Source: DATKAS01 sp963733765
GTDB taxonomy: Bacteria > Actinomycetota > Acidimicrobiia > Acidimicrobiales > DATKAS01
Length of the DNA stretch: 64,000 nucleotides
Assembly (NCBI GenBank): GCA_963733765.1
Contig: CAVTEI010000003.1
Location: 806,001-870,000, forward strand
Reading direction: 5' to 3'
Shown: positions 1 to 9,476 of the stretch, one piece after another
Numbering within the stretch: the stretch's first letter is position 1
How the letters are laid out: each line of letters begins with the position of its first letter
Position numbers and translations under genes: made by a program
The notes under the pieces: generated by a model
Database searches by the model: none
The model's input: only the letters and a program-made list of their open reading frames with translations
What the model was told of the DNA's origin: nothing

Positions 1-316
1 GCCGCTCGCCTTCCCGCATTCCCGCCCAGGCGCGAGCCAGCACGGCGCCCCTGACGCGCCGCATCACGAGCCACTCTCCGAACTCGGCCCGGCCGTAGCT
101 CACGATCCCCGGGTAGCGCGCGCCGACCGGCAGCAGCTTCGCGACGCACGCCTCGTGCTCGAGCCGGCGGGTGCCCGGGTGGGAGCTGATCCGCACGACG
201 TAGTCGCCCGCGTACCAGACCTCGTTCGCGGCGCCGGTGATCCGATCCAGCCCTGCGGGCGCGTCGATGCCAGCGAGTGTGAGTGCTCGCTTGACTCGCA
301 GGACAGCGGTCGACAT
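1..316 (-). CDS. Aminoglycoside phosphotransferase-family protein (N-terminal part, cut by window edge)
   Basis: Translation from the ATG at 316 on the minus strand gives 105 residues with no stop before the window edge. The N-terminus resembles the kinase N-lobe of aminoglycoside/choline phosphotransferase-like proteins: an ITGAANEVWY glycine-loop region, then YVVRISSHPG with the expected lysine position held by arginine, then a conserved LEHEACVAKLL helix. The substrate cannot be inferred. The gene is divergent from the GGDEF/EAL gene that starts at about 483. The family call rests on the N-lobe alone because the catalytic loop lies outside the window. Confidence 0.6.
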   Translation of the reverse strand, partial: MSTAVLRVKRALTLAGIDAPAGLDRITGAANEVWYAGDYVVRISSHPGTRRLEHEACVAKLLPVGARYPGIVSYGRAEFGEWLVMRRVRGAVLARAWAGMREGER

Positions 317-482
317 CGACAAGGCCTCCAGGGGCGTCCCGCGCACAGTCTGGCCCGCGGCGGGGGCTTCCTTTGTGATCGGCCCCGTCTTGCGCGCGCT
401 GAGTGATTTCGGCCCGCACTCAAGTCGGCCCACTGGCGGACCGATACCAGCGCAGCGCGGGCGGGAAAGCAGCGAGGAACAC

Positions 483-2120
483 GTGCTCAGTTTGAAGCGA
501 ACTCGTCCGAACGAGGTCGGGCCCAGCCGGGGGACGTCCGCGGCCGCCGCCGCGGAGGACGATCGACCGACCCCGCGCCCCCACGTCGGCGCTGAGCTCA
601 TTGTGGTGCTGCTGGTCACGTTGGGGCTGGCCGGCGCTGGGGTCTACCTCGCCTCGCGCAGCGACTCACTGGGTGTCGACGCCCGCTCGTCCCTCGTCAC
701 GGCGTGCCTCGTGATGGTCGCCGTAGGGCTCGTCGCCTTCCTCCTGTCGTGGAGGCGCCGGGTCGACTGGAGTCGGGTCGAAGTCGCCCTCTCTGACCGC
801 GCTGGGCGCGACCCGCTCACGGGCTTGGCCGATCGCGTTGCCCTCACCGAGCGGCTCACCGCCCGCCTCGGCTCGCGAGGCTCGCCGACTGCGACCCGTC
901 CCGCGGTGCTGTTCTGCGATCTCGATCACTTCCGGCGGATCAACGACACCTACGGGCACCGGTGTGGCGACCACGTGCTCGTCGCGGCGGGCCAACGGTT
1001 TGCCAATGTCCTCCGCACGGCGGACACGATCGGACGGATCGACGGCGACAAGTTCGTGGTCATCTGCCCCGTGGTCTCGGCGCCCGAAGCCATGGCGACG
1101 GCCGAACGATTGCTCGGCTGCCTCGAGAACCCGTTCGCGGTCGGGGGCCACACGGTGCGCGTCACGGCGAGCATCGGTGTAGCGGTCGCCGACGGGTCGA
1201 AGTCGGACCCTGAGTCGTTGCTGCGTGACGCCGATCATGCGGTTGCTCAGGCGAAGCGAGCGGGACGCGAGCGAGCGGTGCTGTTCTCGTCATCCATGCG
1301 CCCTCGCACCACAGCAGGTGGCGCCGAGCAGCTGCGATTGGCTCTCGCACAGGAGCAGTTCCGTCTCGTCTATCAGCCGGTCGTCTCGAGCTTCGACGGC
1401 TCGATCGTCGGGGTCGAGGCCCTGTTGCGCTGGGATCATCCGTCGCTCGGGGTGGTCATGCCCAGCGACTTCATTCCGCAGCTCGAAGAGACGGGGCTGA
1501 TCGTCGACGTGGGCCGGTGGGTTCTTCGGGAGTCGTGCCGTCAGGCAGCAGAGTGGATCGCGGCGATTCCGGGTCTGTCCTTGCGCACGACGGTGAACGT
1601 GTCCGCCCGCCAGCTTGCCGAGCCGGACTTCCGCGACACGGTCGCGAGCGCGCTCAACGAAGCCGGTCTGCGTCCGGAAGGGCTGTGCCTCGAGCTGACC
1701 GAAGGTACGATGCTTCTCGACACGGTGGCCGCGTGGGCTCGTCTTCGAGAGGTGAAGCTCCTGGGCGTGGGTCTCGCGCTCGACGACTTCGGCACCGGCT
1801 TCTCTTCGCTCAGCTTCGTGCGCCAGTTCTCCGTCGACATGATCAAGATCGACCGCTCCTTCGTGCAGGGCGTGACGCTGAATGCCGAGGACCGCGCGAT
1901 CGTCGCCGCGGTTGCCGGCATCGCCAATGGCCTCGGCATCGTCTGCGTCGCCGAAGGCGTCGAGACGAGGGAGCAAGCGCTCGAGTTGCGCGCTCTGGGC
2001 TGCGGGCTGCTGCAAGGACATCTCGCCAGTCCTCCCGCGGCCCCCGAGCAGATCACCGCGATGCTCGCGGCTGACGTGACTCGTCGCAGCCGTGAAGCGG
2101 TTGTGCTGGATGGGCGCTGA
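483..2120 (+). CDS. Membrane GGDEF/EAL protein, probable c-di-GMP phosphodiesterase
   Basis: About 545 residues. Two N-terminal membrane segments (roughly 40-60 and 75-95) precede a GGDEF domain and a C-terminal EAL domain. The GGDEF signature is degenerate (DGDKF), so cyclase activity is unlikely. The EAL domain keeps EALLRW, an NVSARQL asparagine, the LELTEG glutamate, DDFGTG and KIDRSFV, as expected for an active phosphodiesterase. The GTG at 483 was chosen because AGGA lies about 8 nt upstream. The open frame reaches back to 237, but that part runs antisense to the phosphotransferase gene. A second GGDEF/EAL protein lies at 47371. Confidence 0.85.
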   Translation: MLSLKRTRPNEVGPSRGTSAAAAAEDDRPTPRPHVGAELIVVLLVTLGLAGAGVYLASRSDSLGVDARSSLVTACLVMVAVGLVAFLLSWRRRVDWSRVEVALSDRAGRDPLTGLADRVALTERLTARLGSRGSPTATRPAVLFCDLDHFRRINDTYGHRCGDHVLVAAGQRFANVLRTADTIGRIDGDKFVVICPVVSAPEAMATAERLLGCLENPFAVGGHTVRVTASIGVAVADGSKSDPESLLRDADHAVAQAKRAGRERAVLFSSSMRPRTTAGGAEQLRLALAQEQFRLVYQPVVSSFDGSIVGVEALLRWDHPSLGVVMPSDFIPQLEETGLIVDVGRWVLRESCRQAAEWIAAIPGLSLRTTVNVSARQLAEPDFRDTVASALNEAGLRPEGLCLELTEGTMLLDTVAAWARLREVKLLGVGLALDDFGTGFSSLSFVRQFSVDMIKIDRSFVQGVTLNAEDRAIVAAVAGIANGLGIVCVAEGVETREQALELRALGCGLLQGHLASPPAAPEQITAMLAADVTRRSREAVVLDGR

Positions 2121-2137
2121 GCGGCGAGACTGCCGCC

Positions 2138-3064
2138 ATGCGCACTCGTGTCACTGACCTCCTCGGCATCGAGCACCCGATCGTCCAAGCCCCGATGGGG
2201 TGGATCGCGCGAGCGCAGCTCGCGTCCGCGGTTTCCAACGCTGGTGGCCTCGGCATCATCGAGACGTCCTCCGGAGAGCTCGACGCGGTCCGGGCCGAGA
2301 TCGTGAAGATGCGAGACCTGACGGAGAAGCCCTTCGGCGTGAACATCGCCCAGCTCTTCGTCCGCGATCCGAAGATCGTCGACTTCGTCGTCGAGCAGGG
2401 CGTGAAGTTCGTGACCACCTCGGCAGGCGACCCGACGAAGTACACCGCGCAGCTCAAGGAGGCGGGCCTCACGGTCTTCCACGTCGTTCCAACGCTGAGG
2501 GCCGCGCTCAAGGCCGTGGACGCCGGCGTCGACGGCCTCGTCGTCGAGGGCGGCGAAGGCGGCGGGTTCAAGAACCCGAGAGACGTCGCGACCATGGTGC
2601 TCCTGCCTCTGGTTTGCTCGAAGGTCGAGGTTCCCGTGATCAGCGCCGGTGGCATCTGCGACGGCCGGTCGATGGCCGCCGCCTTCGCACTCGGTGCCGA
2701 AGGTGTGCAGATGGGCAGTCGCATGGTCTCGGCCGCGGAGTCACCCGTGCACCAGAACTGGAAGGACGCGATCGTGAGTGCCGCCGAGACCGACACCGTG
2801 TTCCTCAACCGGTTCTCCCGGCCCGGCCTTCGCGCCCTGCGCACCGAGCGCAGCGAGCGGTTGGAGCACGAGGACCATGTCGCGATGGACCAGTTCGGCA
2901 CCGCGATGGACCTCTACTTCGGCGGTGACATGGAAGCGTCGCTCGCCCTCGGCGGTCAGGTGATCGGTCGCATCGACGAGGTGAAGCCCGTCGCGCAGAT
3001 CATCGCCGAGACCATGGAGGAGTTCGCGGCCGTCGCGAAGTCGATGGCCGACCTCGCCGGCTGA
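2138..3064 (+). CDS. Nitronate monooxygenase (2-nitropropane dioxygenase family)
   Basis: 308 residues, a typical length for the FMN-dependent TIM-barrel nitronate monooxygenases, which oxidise alkyl nitronates. Seen in the sequence: an N-terminal HPIVQAPMGW motif, the GGLGIIE loop, the GGEGGGF glycine-rich segment and a phosphate-binding PVISAGGI...GAEGVQMGSR region near residues 165-200. It starts 17 nt after the GGDEF/EAL gene on the same strand and ends 17 nt before the convergent ligA stop. Some relatives act on enoyl-type substrates, so the precise substrate is open. Confidence 0.85.
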   Translation: MRTRVTDLLGIEHPIVQAPMGWIARAQLASAVSNAGGLGIIETSSGELDAVRAEIVKMRDLTEKPFGVNIAQLFVRDPKIVDFVVEQGVKFVTTSAGDPTKYTAQLKEAGLTVFHVVPTLRAALKAVDAGVDGLVVEGGEGGGFKNPRDVATMVLLPLVCSKVEVPVISAGGICDGRSMAAAFALGAEGVQMGSRMVSAAESPVHQNWKDAIVSAAETDTVFLNRFSRPGLRALRTERSERLEHEDHVAMDQFGTAMDLYFGGDMEASLALGGQVIGRIDEVKPVAQIIAETMEEFAAVAKSMADLAG

Positions 3065-3081
3065 CCCAACTCGTAGGCGCG

Positions 3082-5118
3082 TCAGCCGCCGGGCAGCTCG
3101 CCCGTCTCGAGCAGCTGCGCGAAGCCCGCCTCGTCGAGGATCGGGACACCGAGCTCCTCGGCTTTGGTGAGCTTGGAGGCGCCCGGCTCGCGCCCGACCA
3201 CCACCGCGGTCGTCTTCTTGGACACCGATCCTGGCGACTTGCCGCCGCGGGCGATGATCGCCTCCTCGGCCCCTTCGCGGCTGAACCCGTCGAGTGTGCC
3301 GGTGACGACGACGCTCTTGCCCGCGAGGACCTGCGGCACCCGCGAGACCTCGACGCGACCGAGGTCGACGCCCGCGCCGCGCAGCTTGGCGAGCAGAGGC
3401 TCGTTGCGGGGATCGTGGAACCAACGGTGCACGCTCGCCGCGATGGTCGGACCGATGCCGGCGACGGAGGCGAGATCCGCTTCGTTCGCGGAAGCGATCG
3501 TGTCGAGATGCCCGAACGTGCGAGCCAGCAGCGTCGCGCCCGCACCTCCGAGGTGCTTGATGCCGAGCGCGATCAGAAGGTTCGCGAGCGGACGCGTCTT
3601 CGACGCCTCGATCGCGCCGAGCAGGTTGGCGACTGACACCTCGCCAAAGCCCTCGAACGACAGCAGGTCCTCTGCCCGGAGGTAGTAGATGTCGCCCGGG
3701 TCGCCGACGAGACCGGCGTTGCTCAACAGGTACACCGTCCGCTCGCCGAGGCCTTCGATGTCCATCGCGCCGCGAGACGCGAAGTGGATGATGCGTTGGT
3801 CGCGCTGGTTCGGGCACTCCGGGTGGGTGCAGTAGGTGTCGCTCTCGCCGTCGACCCGCGTGAGCGGGCTGGCGAGCGGACACGGACAGGTCTTCGGGAA
3901 CACCCACGGCTTGGACTTCTTCGGGCGCTCGGCCAGCACCGGTTTCACGACCTCGGGGATCACGTCGCCGGCCTTGCGCACCACGACCTTGTCGCCCGGG
4001 CGCACGTCCTTCAGCCGCACCTGATCCTCGTTGTGCAACGTCGCGAGCCCCACTGTCGATCCGCCGACGAACACCGGCTCGAGCATCGCGAAGGGTGTCG
4101 CCTTCCCCGTGCGACCGATCGACACCATGATGTCGTTCAACGTCGTGACCTGTTCCTCCGGCGGGAACTTGTACGCGATGGCCCAGCGCGGTGCGTGGCT
4201 CGTGCTACCCAGCAGGTCGCGTTGCGCGAGGTCGTCGATCTTCACCACGACGCCGTCGATCTCGTACGGGAGCGAGTGCCGGCGCTCCTGCCAGTCGGCG
4301 CAGTACTGGTACACCGCGTCGAGGCCATCGAGCGTGCGGATCTCGGGATTCACCGGTAGGCCGAGAGACTCGAGCATGCGCAACGTCTCGTGGTGACTCG
4401 TCACCGTCGGCCCGCCCTCGACCTGGCCGAGCTGGTAGCACCACATCGCCAGCTTCCGTGACGCGGTGATCTTCGAGTCCTTCTGGCGGAGAGAGCCCGC
4501 GGCCGAGTTGCGGGGGTTCGCGAAGAGCCGGTCGCCCGACTCGGCTTGACGCTCGTTGAGCGCGGCGAACGCCGCCACCGGCATGTACACCTCACCCCGC
4601 ACCTCGAGGACGGGCGGGGCGTTGTCGATCCGTCGAGGCACGGCCTTGATCGTGCGCACGTTGGCGGTGACGTCTTCTCCGGTACGGCCGTCGCCCCGCG
4701 TCGCGGCCTGGACGAGTTGCCCGTTCTCGTAGCGCACCGACATCGCCACGCCGTCGATCTTCAGCTCGCACACGAACCGCATCGGCCCCGCGTTCGCCGC
4801 GGCGAGACCCCGCTCGGCCCGCGTGCCCCACGCAACGAGCTCGTCGAACGAAAACGCGTTGTCGAGCGACATCATCGGCACGCGGTGTGTGACAGCGGCG
4901 AACGTCGCGGAGGGCGCGCCTCCCACCTGCTGCGTCGGCGAGTCGGGGGTGATGAGCTCGGGAAACTCCTCCTCGAGGGCGCGGAGCTCGCGCGCGAGGG
5001 CGTCGTAGTCGGCGTCGGAGATCTCGGGCTCGTCGAGGACGTGGTAACGCTCGTTGTGGTACCGGATCTGCGCGCGCAGCTCGTCGACCCGGCCGCTGAT
5101 CTCGTCGGGCACCGCCAT
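3082..5118 (-). CDS. ligA: NAD-dependent DNA ligase LigA
   Basis: 678 residues from the ATG at 5118, a normal length. Order of parts: Ia domain with the conserved YHNERYHVLDEPEISD segment, adenylation domain with catalytic lysine near residue 120 in ELKIDG, OB fold, a four-cysteine zinc finger (CPCP...YCTHPEC), helix-hairpin-helix repeats and a C-terminal BRCT domain (GKSVVVTGTLDGF). It seals nicks in replication and repair. The frame is open up to 5196, but TAACCT ends 7 nt before the 5118 ATG, which favours a leaderless start there. The minus-strand MetE-like gene lies just upstream. Confidence 0.97.
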   Translation of the reverse strand: MAVPDEISGRVDELRAQIRYHNERYHVLDEPEISDADYDALARELRALEEEFPELITPDSPTQQVGGAPSATFAAVTHRVPMMSLDNAFSFDELVAWGTRAERGLAAANAGPMRFVCELKIDGVAMSVRYENGQLVQAATRGDGRTGEDVTANVRTIKAVPRRIDNAPPVLEVRGEVYMPVAAFAALNERQAESGDRLFANPRNSAAGSLRQKDSKITASRKLAMWCYQLGQVEGGPTVTSHHETLRMLESLGLPVNPEIRTLDGLDAVYQYCADWQERRHSLPYEIDGVVVKIDDLAQRDLLGSTSHAPRWAIAYKFPPEEQVTTLNDIMVSIGRTGKATPFAMLEPVFVGGSTVGLATLHNEDQVRLKDVRPGDKVVVRKAGDVIPEVVKPVLAERPKKSKPWVFPKTCPCPLASPLTRVDGESDTYCTHPECPNQRDQRIIHFASRGAMDIEGLGERTVYLLSNAGLVGDPGDIYYLRAEDLLSFEGFGEVSVANLLGAIEASKTRPLANLLIALGIKHLGGAGATLLARTFGHLDTIASANEADLASVAGIGPTIAASVHRWFHDPRNEPLLAKLRGAGVDLGRVEVSRVPQVLAGKSVVVTGTLDGFSREGAEEAIIARGGKSPGSVSKKTTAVVVGREPGASKLTKAEELGVPILDEAGFAQLLETGELPGG

Positions 5119-5125
5119 CGAAGCG

Positions 5126-5131
5126 AGGTTA
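5126..5131 (-). promoter_or_regulatory. Predicted -10 box of leaderless ligA
   Basis: TAACCT on the minus strand, followed by 7 nt and the ligA ATG. The spacing matches the leaderless pattern seen at many other starts in this window. Confidence 0.5.
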
Positions 5132-5227
5132 CCCAGGGGGTGGGACACCCCCACCGAAACAGTGCAGCCGGTTCTCTTGGCGCGATCGGGTGTCAAAGAC
5201 CCCGCAGCGCCAAGAGATTCAGCTGCG

Positions 5228-6229
5228 TCAGGCGCCGAGCGAGAAGCGCGTGGCGACCGCTTGGTCGAGCACGCGGTCGGCGATCTCTTGCGTCAGTGCG
5301 AGGACCTGCTCGGCTTGCTCGGTGGTGTGGGGCGCGAGCCCACACTCCGGCGTGATGATCGTCTGCGTGCGCAGCCGAACCGGGTCGCACCCGGCGCGGA
5401 CGAGCTCGCACCACACGGCGGCGAGTGCCCGCCAGTGACGATCGGCCGTCCCCGCGCGCGGTCCGTCGGTCGGCACTGCTCCCCACGCGATTCGTCCTCC
5501 CCGCGCCATGAAGTCGGCGAGGGTGCCCGCGAACCGCACCGCGCTGTGGTCGGCCGGCAGCGACAGGATCGACGCACCGGTCTGTTGGACGAGGGACCAG
5601 TCCGTCGATCCACAGCAGTGGACACCTGTGCGCGCGAACGACTCGGCCGCGCTGATGCACGAGCCGACGAGTGCGATCGCCCGCTCGGGTTCGAGCGGGA
5701 AGCCCGGATGCGCCAGTCCGGTCAGTCCGGGCTCGTCGATGAAGACGACTTGTCGCGCATCCGGCAGCGCCTCGGCGATTGCCGCGCCGAGCGCGCCGAC
5801 GCGCGCCTGCACAGATGTTTCGCTCAGCGCGAACGCGGCATCGGTGGGCAGGCCGGCGTGGAGGAGGCCGAGCCCGAGCGTGACGGGACCCGTCACCTGC
5901 CATTTCACGAGACCGCTGTGGCCACGGGCAACGTCGAGAAAGGCGCGCAGCCCACCGAAGGCCTCGTGGTCGAGATCGGTCTCGGGCACCGCATCGCGCG
6001 CGGGACCACCATCCACGAGCTCCACGCCGCCCCGGCCACCGACGGTCACGCCGGGGAGCCCGACAACCGCCTGCCCGAGCATCGTCTCCCACGGCGAGCG
6101 CATCGGGAGCGACGGGATCGCCGGCAGCCCCGGGTTGCAGCGCAGACTCAGCTCTGCAGCGGCGCGCGGGTCGACGTGGGGGAGGCTGCCCACCGCGGTG
6201 GAGAGACCCACAGCCATCTCGAACTGCAC
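5228..6229 (-). CDS. MetE-like (cobalamin-independent methionine synthase family) protein
   Basis: 333 residues, equal to only the C-terminal barrel of the full-length MetE family. Metal-ligand motifs HCCGSTDW (near residue 205) and TPECGLAPHT (near 290) are present, as is an FIDEPGL strand. Short single-barrel members may use methyl donors other than folate, so the acceptor and donor are unknown. A similar gene is adjacent to ligA in mycobacteria (recalled, not checked). The GTG at 6229 was chosen because GGAGG lies 6 nt upstream; an in-frame ATG at 6217 is too far from it. Confidence 0.75.
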   Translation of the reverse strand: MQFEMAVGLSTAVGSLPHVDPRAAAELSLRCNPGLPAIPSLPMRSPWETMLGQAVVGLPGVTVGGRGGVELVDGGPARDAVPETDLDHEAFGGLRAFLDVARGHSGLVKWQVTGPVTLGLGLLHAGLPTDAAFALSETSVQARVGALGAAIAEALPDARQVVFIDEPGLTGLAHPGFPLEPERAIALVGSCISAAESFARTGVHCCGSTDWSLVQQTGASILSLPADHSAVRFAGTLADFMARGGRIAWGAVPTDGPRAGTADRHWRALAAVWCELVRAGCDPVRLRTQTIITPECGLAPHTTEQAEQVLALTQEIADRVLDQAVATRFSLGA

Positions 6230-6304
6230 GTACGACCTCCGACTGGGTGTCCCCCGTGGGTCTACGTTGGTCAGGCGCGGAGGTCGTGCGCAAATCTGGG
6301 AGCG

Positions 6305-7204
6305 ATGCGCGCGTCCGATCGGTGGGTCGTGTGGGCCGCCAGAGTCCTCTGGGCGCTGCTCCCCGTGCTCGTGGGACCGTCGTTCGCGACCGGTCTCGAC
6401 TCACGGAGTGCGCCGGTCCAAGTGGTGTGCGCGGTCGGCCTGTGGTGTGGATGGGCGGTGGTCCTCGGCGCGATGTTCGCGCCCACCACGGTGACGCTGA
6501 CCGTGGTTCGGGTCGTCGCGCCCGCGTCGGTCGTGGCTGCGCTCCTTCTCGCCGGTCCTGGTGGGTTCGAGGTCGAGGACGGGATCGCGCTCGCGGCCAC
6601 GGTCGTGGCGTCGTCTGTTTGCTTGCTGCCCGCGTTCGGAGCTGTGTGCTTGCACGGCGCTTCCTACGGCGACGAAGAGCGTGTCGCGTTGCGAGCCCCG
6701 GGGGTGCTGCTGCTCGGTCCGATCGAGCTGTCGTGGCTCCTGCTCATCACCGGCGTGGCCGTGGGCCCGCTGCTGCTCGCTGCGCGTCAATGGGTCGCCG
6801 GCGGGGCGATGACTGTCGCCGGTTTGGTGGTCGCTGCCGGCATCGGTCGCGCCCTGCACCAGCTCGCCCGTCGCTGGCTGGTCTTCGTGCCCGCCGGCGT
6901 CGTGGTGCACGACCCCATGGGCCTCGTCGATCCGATCCTCCTGCGGCGTGCCCGGATTCGATCGTTCGCGCCAGCGTTGGCGGACACGACCGCGACCGAC
7001 CTGACGATGGCCGCCCCGGGTCTCGCAGTGGAGATCGCACTTCTCGACAAGGTCGAGCTCTTCACGCGGGTCGGGCGCAACGGTGCCCGTCCGGCGGTCA
7101 CGTCGGCCGTCCTCGTGACGCCCACCCGCCCCGGCGTCGCCATCTCGACCGCTCGGCGCCGCCGCGTCGGGCAGATGGCGGTCAGAGCCGGCCCGTCGCC
7201 TTGA
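6305..7204 (+). CDS. Conserved polytopic membrane protein of unknown function
   Basis: 299 residues from the ATG at 6305, with GGGAG just upstream. About six hydrophobic segments fill residues 10-195, followed by a roughly 100-residue soluble tail. No catalytic motif was recognised. The frame is open much further upstream (to 5054), but that part is antisense to the MetE-like gene and was dropped. It is divergent from the MetE-like gene, and its 3' end overlaps the DUF58 gene by 23 nt tail to tail. Confidence 0.65.
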   Translation: MRASDRWVVWAARVLWALLPVLVGPSFATGLDSRSAPVQVVCAVGLWCGWAVVLGAMFAPTTVTLTVVRVVAPASVVAALLLAGPGGFEVEDGIALAATVVASSVCLLPAFGAVCLHGASYGDEERVALRAPGVLLLGPIELSWLLLITGVAVGPLLLAARQWVAGGAMTVAGLVVAAGIGRALHQLARRWLVFVPAGVVVHDPMGLVDPILLRRARIRSFAPALADTTATDLTMAAPGLAVEIALLDKVELFTRVGRNGARPAVTSAVLVTPTRPGVAISTARRRRVGQMAVRAGPSP

Positions 7205-8489
7205 CCTTGAGGTAGGCGTCGGCGAGGGCGGGGGCCAAGCGTCCCGGCGGCGCGTCGATCACACTCGCGCCCATGCTCTGCAGCCGGGCGATCGCTCGCC
7301 GCCGGTCGTCGATCGCGCTCACCGCAGCGGCCTTGCGGTAGGCCTCACCCGAGTCGGTGGGCACCGAGCGAGCCCAACCGACGACATCGGGATCGCGCAC
7401 TCCCGCCACGAGCACGAGGTGGTGGCGAACCATGGCGGGAAGGGCGGGCAACAGCGTCTCGGCGATGACTGGCTCGGTCAGCTCGGTGAGCAGGACCACG
7501 AATGCACGGCGGCGAAAGCGCGTCATCGTCTCGGAGAATGCGGCGCGGTAGTCGCTCTCGGCGAGCTCCGCGTCGAGGTCGTACATCGCGTCGACGATGC
7601 GCGGAAGCTGTGAGCCGCCACCCGAAGGAGGCACGACCGCTCGGACCTGCCGGCCGAAGGCGAGCAGGCCGGCCCGATCTCCCAGACGTGTCGTGACCGC
7701 CGTCATCATCATCACTGCGTCCATCGCGTGCTCGAGTCGAGGCACTCCATCGACCTGCCCGGCCATCACGCGACCGCTGTCGAGGAGCAGGAGCACGGTC
7801 TGGTTCCGCTCGGCGCGATAGGTCCGGACGATGAGCTTGGCCGTGCGCGCGGTGGCGGACCAGTCGATGCGGCGGAACTCGTCGTCGGGCGAGAACTCGC
7901 GCAGCTGCTCGAATTCCGTTCCGCCTCCGCGGCCCTGCGCCGATCGAAGCCCGACTTCGAGAATGCGCGCCCGGTTGATGCGCAGCTCGGCCTCGTCGCG
8001 GCTCTTGAACGGCGGGAGCACGCGGAGCACGGAGGGCAATGCGCGTGTGCGCTGGCGCGCGGCCAGTCCGAGGGGACCGTCGACCCGGACGGTGAGGTCG
8101 GTGATCTCGAATCGACCCCGTCGAGCGGGACGAATCGACGTCGTCGCCGTGGCCCGTCCGTTCCCCGGCACCTTCACGCGGACTCGCCGGGTTTCGGCTC
8201 TCAAGGACGGAGCGAGCTGGTCGGCGAGCCTCACGGTCAGCGAACGCGACAGCGGATTCGCGACCGTCCACGCCACGTCCGCGGTCGTGCCGAGCGACAG
8301 CACGCCGGGCAGGCTGCGTTCGACGGACACGCGCGACGGCGTCGGGGCGACGGCCGCGTCGGCGACCGCGACGGCGAGCAGGATCGCGTTCACCGCGATG
8401 ACCCGAACCCATCCGTCGCCCGGGAGCACGAGGAGGAGCGGCGACAGCGCAGCCGCGACGACGGCGAGCCTCCACGTCGGAACGGGCAC
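7182..8489 (-). CDS. DUF58-domain membrane protein
   Basis: 435 residues from a GTG at 8489 that overlaps the moxR TAG stop by one base, so translation is probably coupled. Two N-terminal hydrophobic segments are followed by a beta-rich region and the DUF58 signature (EFEQLREFSPDDEFRRIDW, then LLLLDSGR with a VWA-like aspartate and serine). Proteins of this family occur next to MoxR ATPases in proposed chaperone or cell-surface assembly systems. It is the last gene of a five-gene minus-strand operon. Confidence 0.85.
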   Translation of the reverse strand: MPVPTWRLAVVAAALSPLLLVLPGDGWVRVIAVNAILLAVAVADAAVAPTPSRVSVERSLPGVLSLGTTADVAWTVANPLSRSLTVRLADQLAPSLRAETRRVRVKVPGNGRATATTSIRPARRGRFEITDLTVRVDGPLGLAARQRTRALPSVLRVLPPFKSRDEAELRINRARILEVGLRSAQGRGGGTEFEQLREFSPDDEFRRIDWSATARTAKLIVRTYRAERNQTVLLLLDSGRVMAGQVDGVPRLEHAMDAVMMMTAVTTRLGDRAGLLAFGRQVRAVVPPSGGGSQLPRIVDAMYDLDAELAESDYRAAFSETMTRFRRRAFVVLLTELTEPVIAETLLPALPAMVRHHLVLVAGVRDPDVVGWARSVPTDSGEAYRKAAAVSAIDDRRRAIARLQSMGASVIDAPPGRLAPALADAYLKVKATGRL

Positions 8490-9472
8490 TATCGCGGCGT
8501 CGGCACCGTGGCGAGGATCCCTTCGAGGACGCCGTCGGCCGTGGCGCCCTCGAGCTCGAGCTCGGCGCGCAGCTGGATGCGGTGGCGCATCGCGGGCCGG
8601 GCGACGGCCTTCACCTCGTCGGGCGTCACGAATGGGCGTCCGGACAGCCATGCCCACGCCTTCGCGGCGTGCAGCAGCATGGCGGCGCCGCGCGGGGAGA
8701 CGCCAAGGGTCAACGACGGCGACTCGCGCGTCGCACGGGCGAGAGCGACGATGTACGCGAGGACGGCGGGTTCGACGCGTACTTCGGCGATCTCTGCGCG
8801 CGCCACCTGCAGGGCGGCCGGTCCCGCGACCGCTCGCACTCCCGCGGCGGCGATGTCGTGCGGATCGAGCCCAGCGTCATGGCGCGCGAGCACCTCCTGC
8901 TCCTGCTCCACGGTCGGGTAGCTCACGATCAACTTGAACAGGAATCGGTCGAGCTGCGCTTCGGGCAACGGGTAGGTGCCCTCGTACTCCACCGGGTTCT
9001 GCGTGGCCACGACGATGAACGGATCCGGGAGCACGTGCGTCGTGCCGTCGACCGACACCTGCCGCTCCTCCATCGCCTCGAGCAAGGCCGCTTGTGTCTT
9101 CGGGGGAGTGCGGTTGATCTCGTCGGCGAGGAACAGGTTCGTGAAGAGCGGACCCTCGCGGAACCGGAAGCTGCCGTCGGCGGGGGAGTAGATCGTCTGG
9201 CCGATCACGTCGCTCGGCATCAGGTCCGGGGTGAACTGCACCCTGCCGAACTCCACGTCGAGCGCCGCGGCCACCGTCTTCACAAGCAGTGTCTTCGCGA
9301 CGCCGGGGACGCCTTCCAGGAGCACGTGACCGCGGACGAGGAGCGCGGCGATCAACCCGGTCAGCGTGCCGTCCTGCCCGACGACGGCCTTCGCGACCTC
9401 GGTGCGCACCGCGAGCACCGCCGCGCGTGCAGATTGAGCCTCGCTCGCGGGTTCGGGCACGAGCGGCATCAT
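8489..9472 (-). CDS. MoxR-family AAA+ ATPase
   Basis: 327 residues. Walker A is GVPGVAKT (near residue 45), Walker B is LFLADEINR, and sensor 1 lies in VVATQNPVEYEGTYPLPEAQ. The C-terminal lid domain is present. MoxR ATPases work with VWA/DUF58 proteins in maturation of other complexes. The ATG at 9472 is preceded by GAGGG; the longer frame to 9535 would overlap the DUF4350 gene. The start lies 4 nt from the upstream stop, so the genes are cotranscribed. Confidence 0.92.
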   Translation of the reverse strand: MMPLVPEPASEAQSARAAVLAVRTEVAKAVVGQDGTLTGLIAALLVRGHVLLEGVPGVAKTLLVKTVAAALDVEFGRVQFTPDLMPSDVIGQTIYSPADGSFRFREGPLFTNLFLADEINRTPPKTQAALLEAMEERQVSVDGTTHVLPDPFIVVATQNPVEYEGTYPLPEAQLDRFLFKLIVSYPTVEQEQEVLARHDAGLDPHDIAAAGVRAVAGPAALQVARAEIAEVRVEPAVLAYIVALARATRESPSLTLGVSPRGAAMLLHAAKAWAWLSGRPFVTPDEVKAVARPAMRHRIQLRAELELEGATADGVLEGILATVPTPR

Positions 9473-9476
9473 GCCC

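Noticed and set aside
5054..6304. Long plus-strand open frame upstream of the membrane protein gene
   Set aside because: It runs antisense to the MetE-like gene and has low-complexity Arg/Gly content typical of shadow frames in GC-rich DNA.
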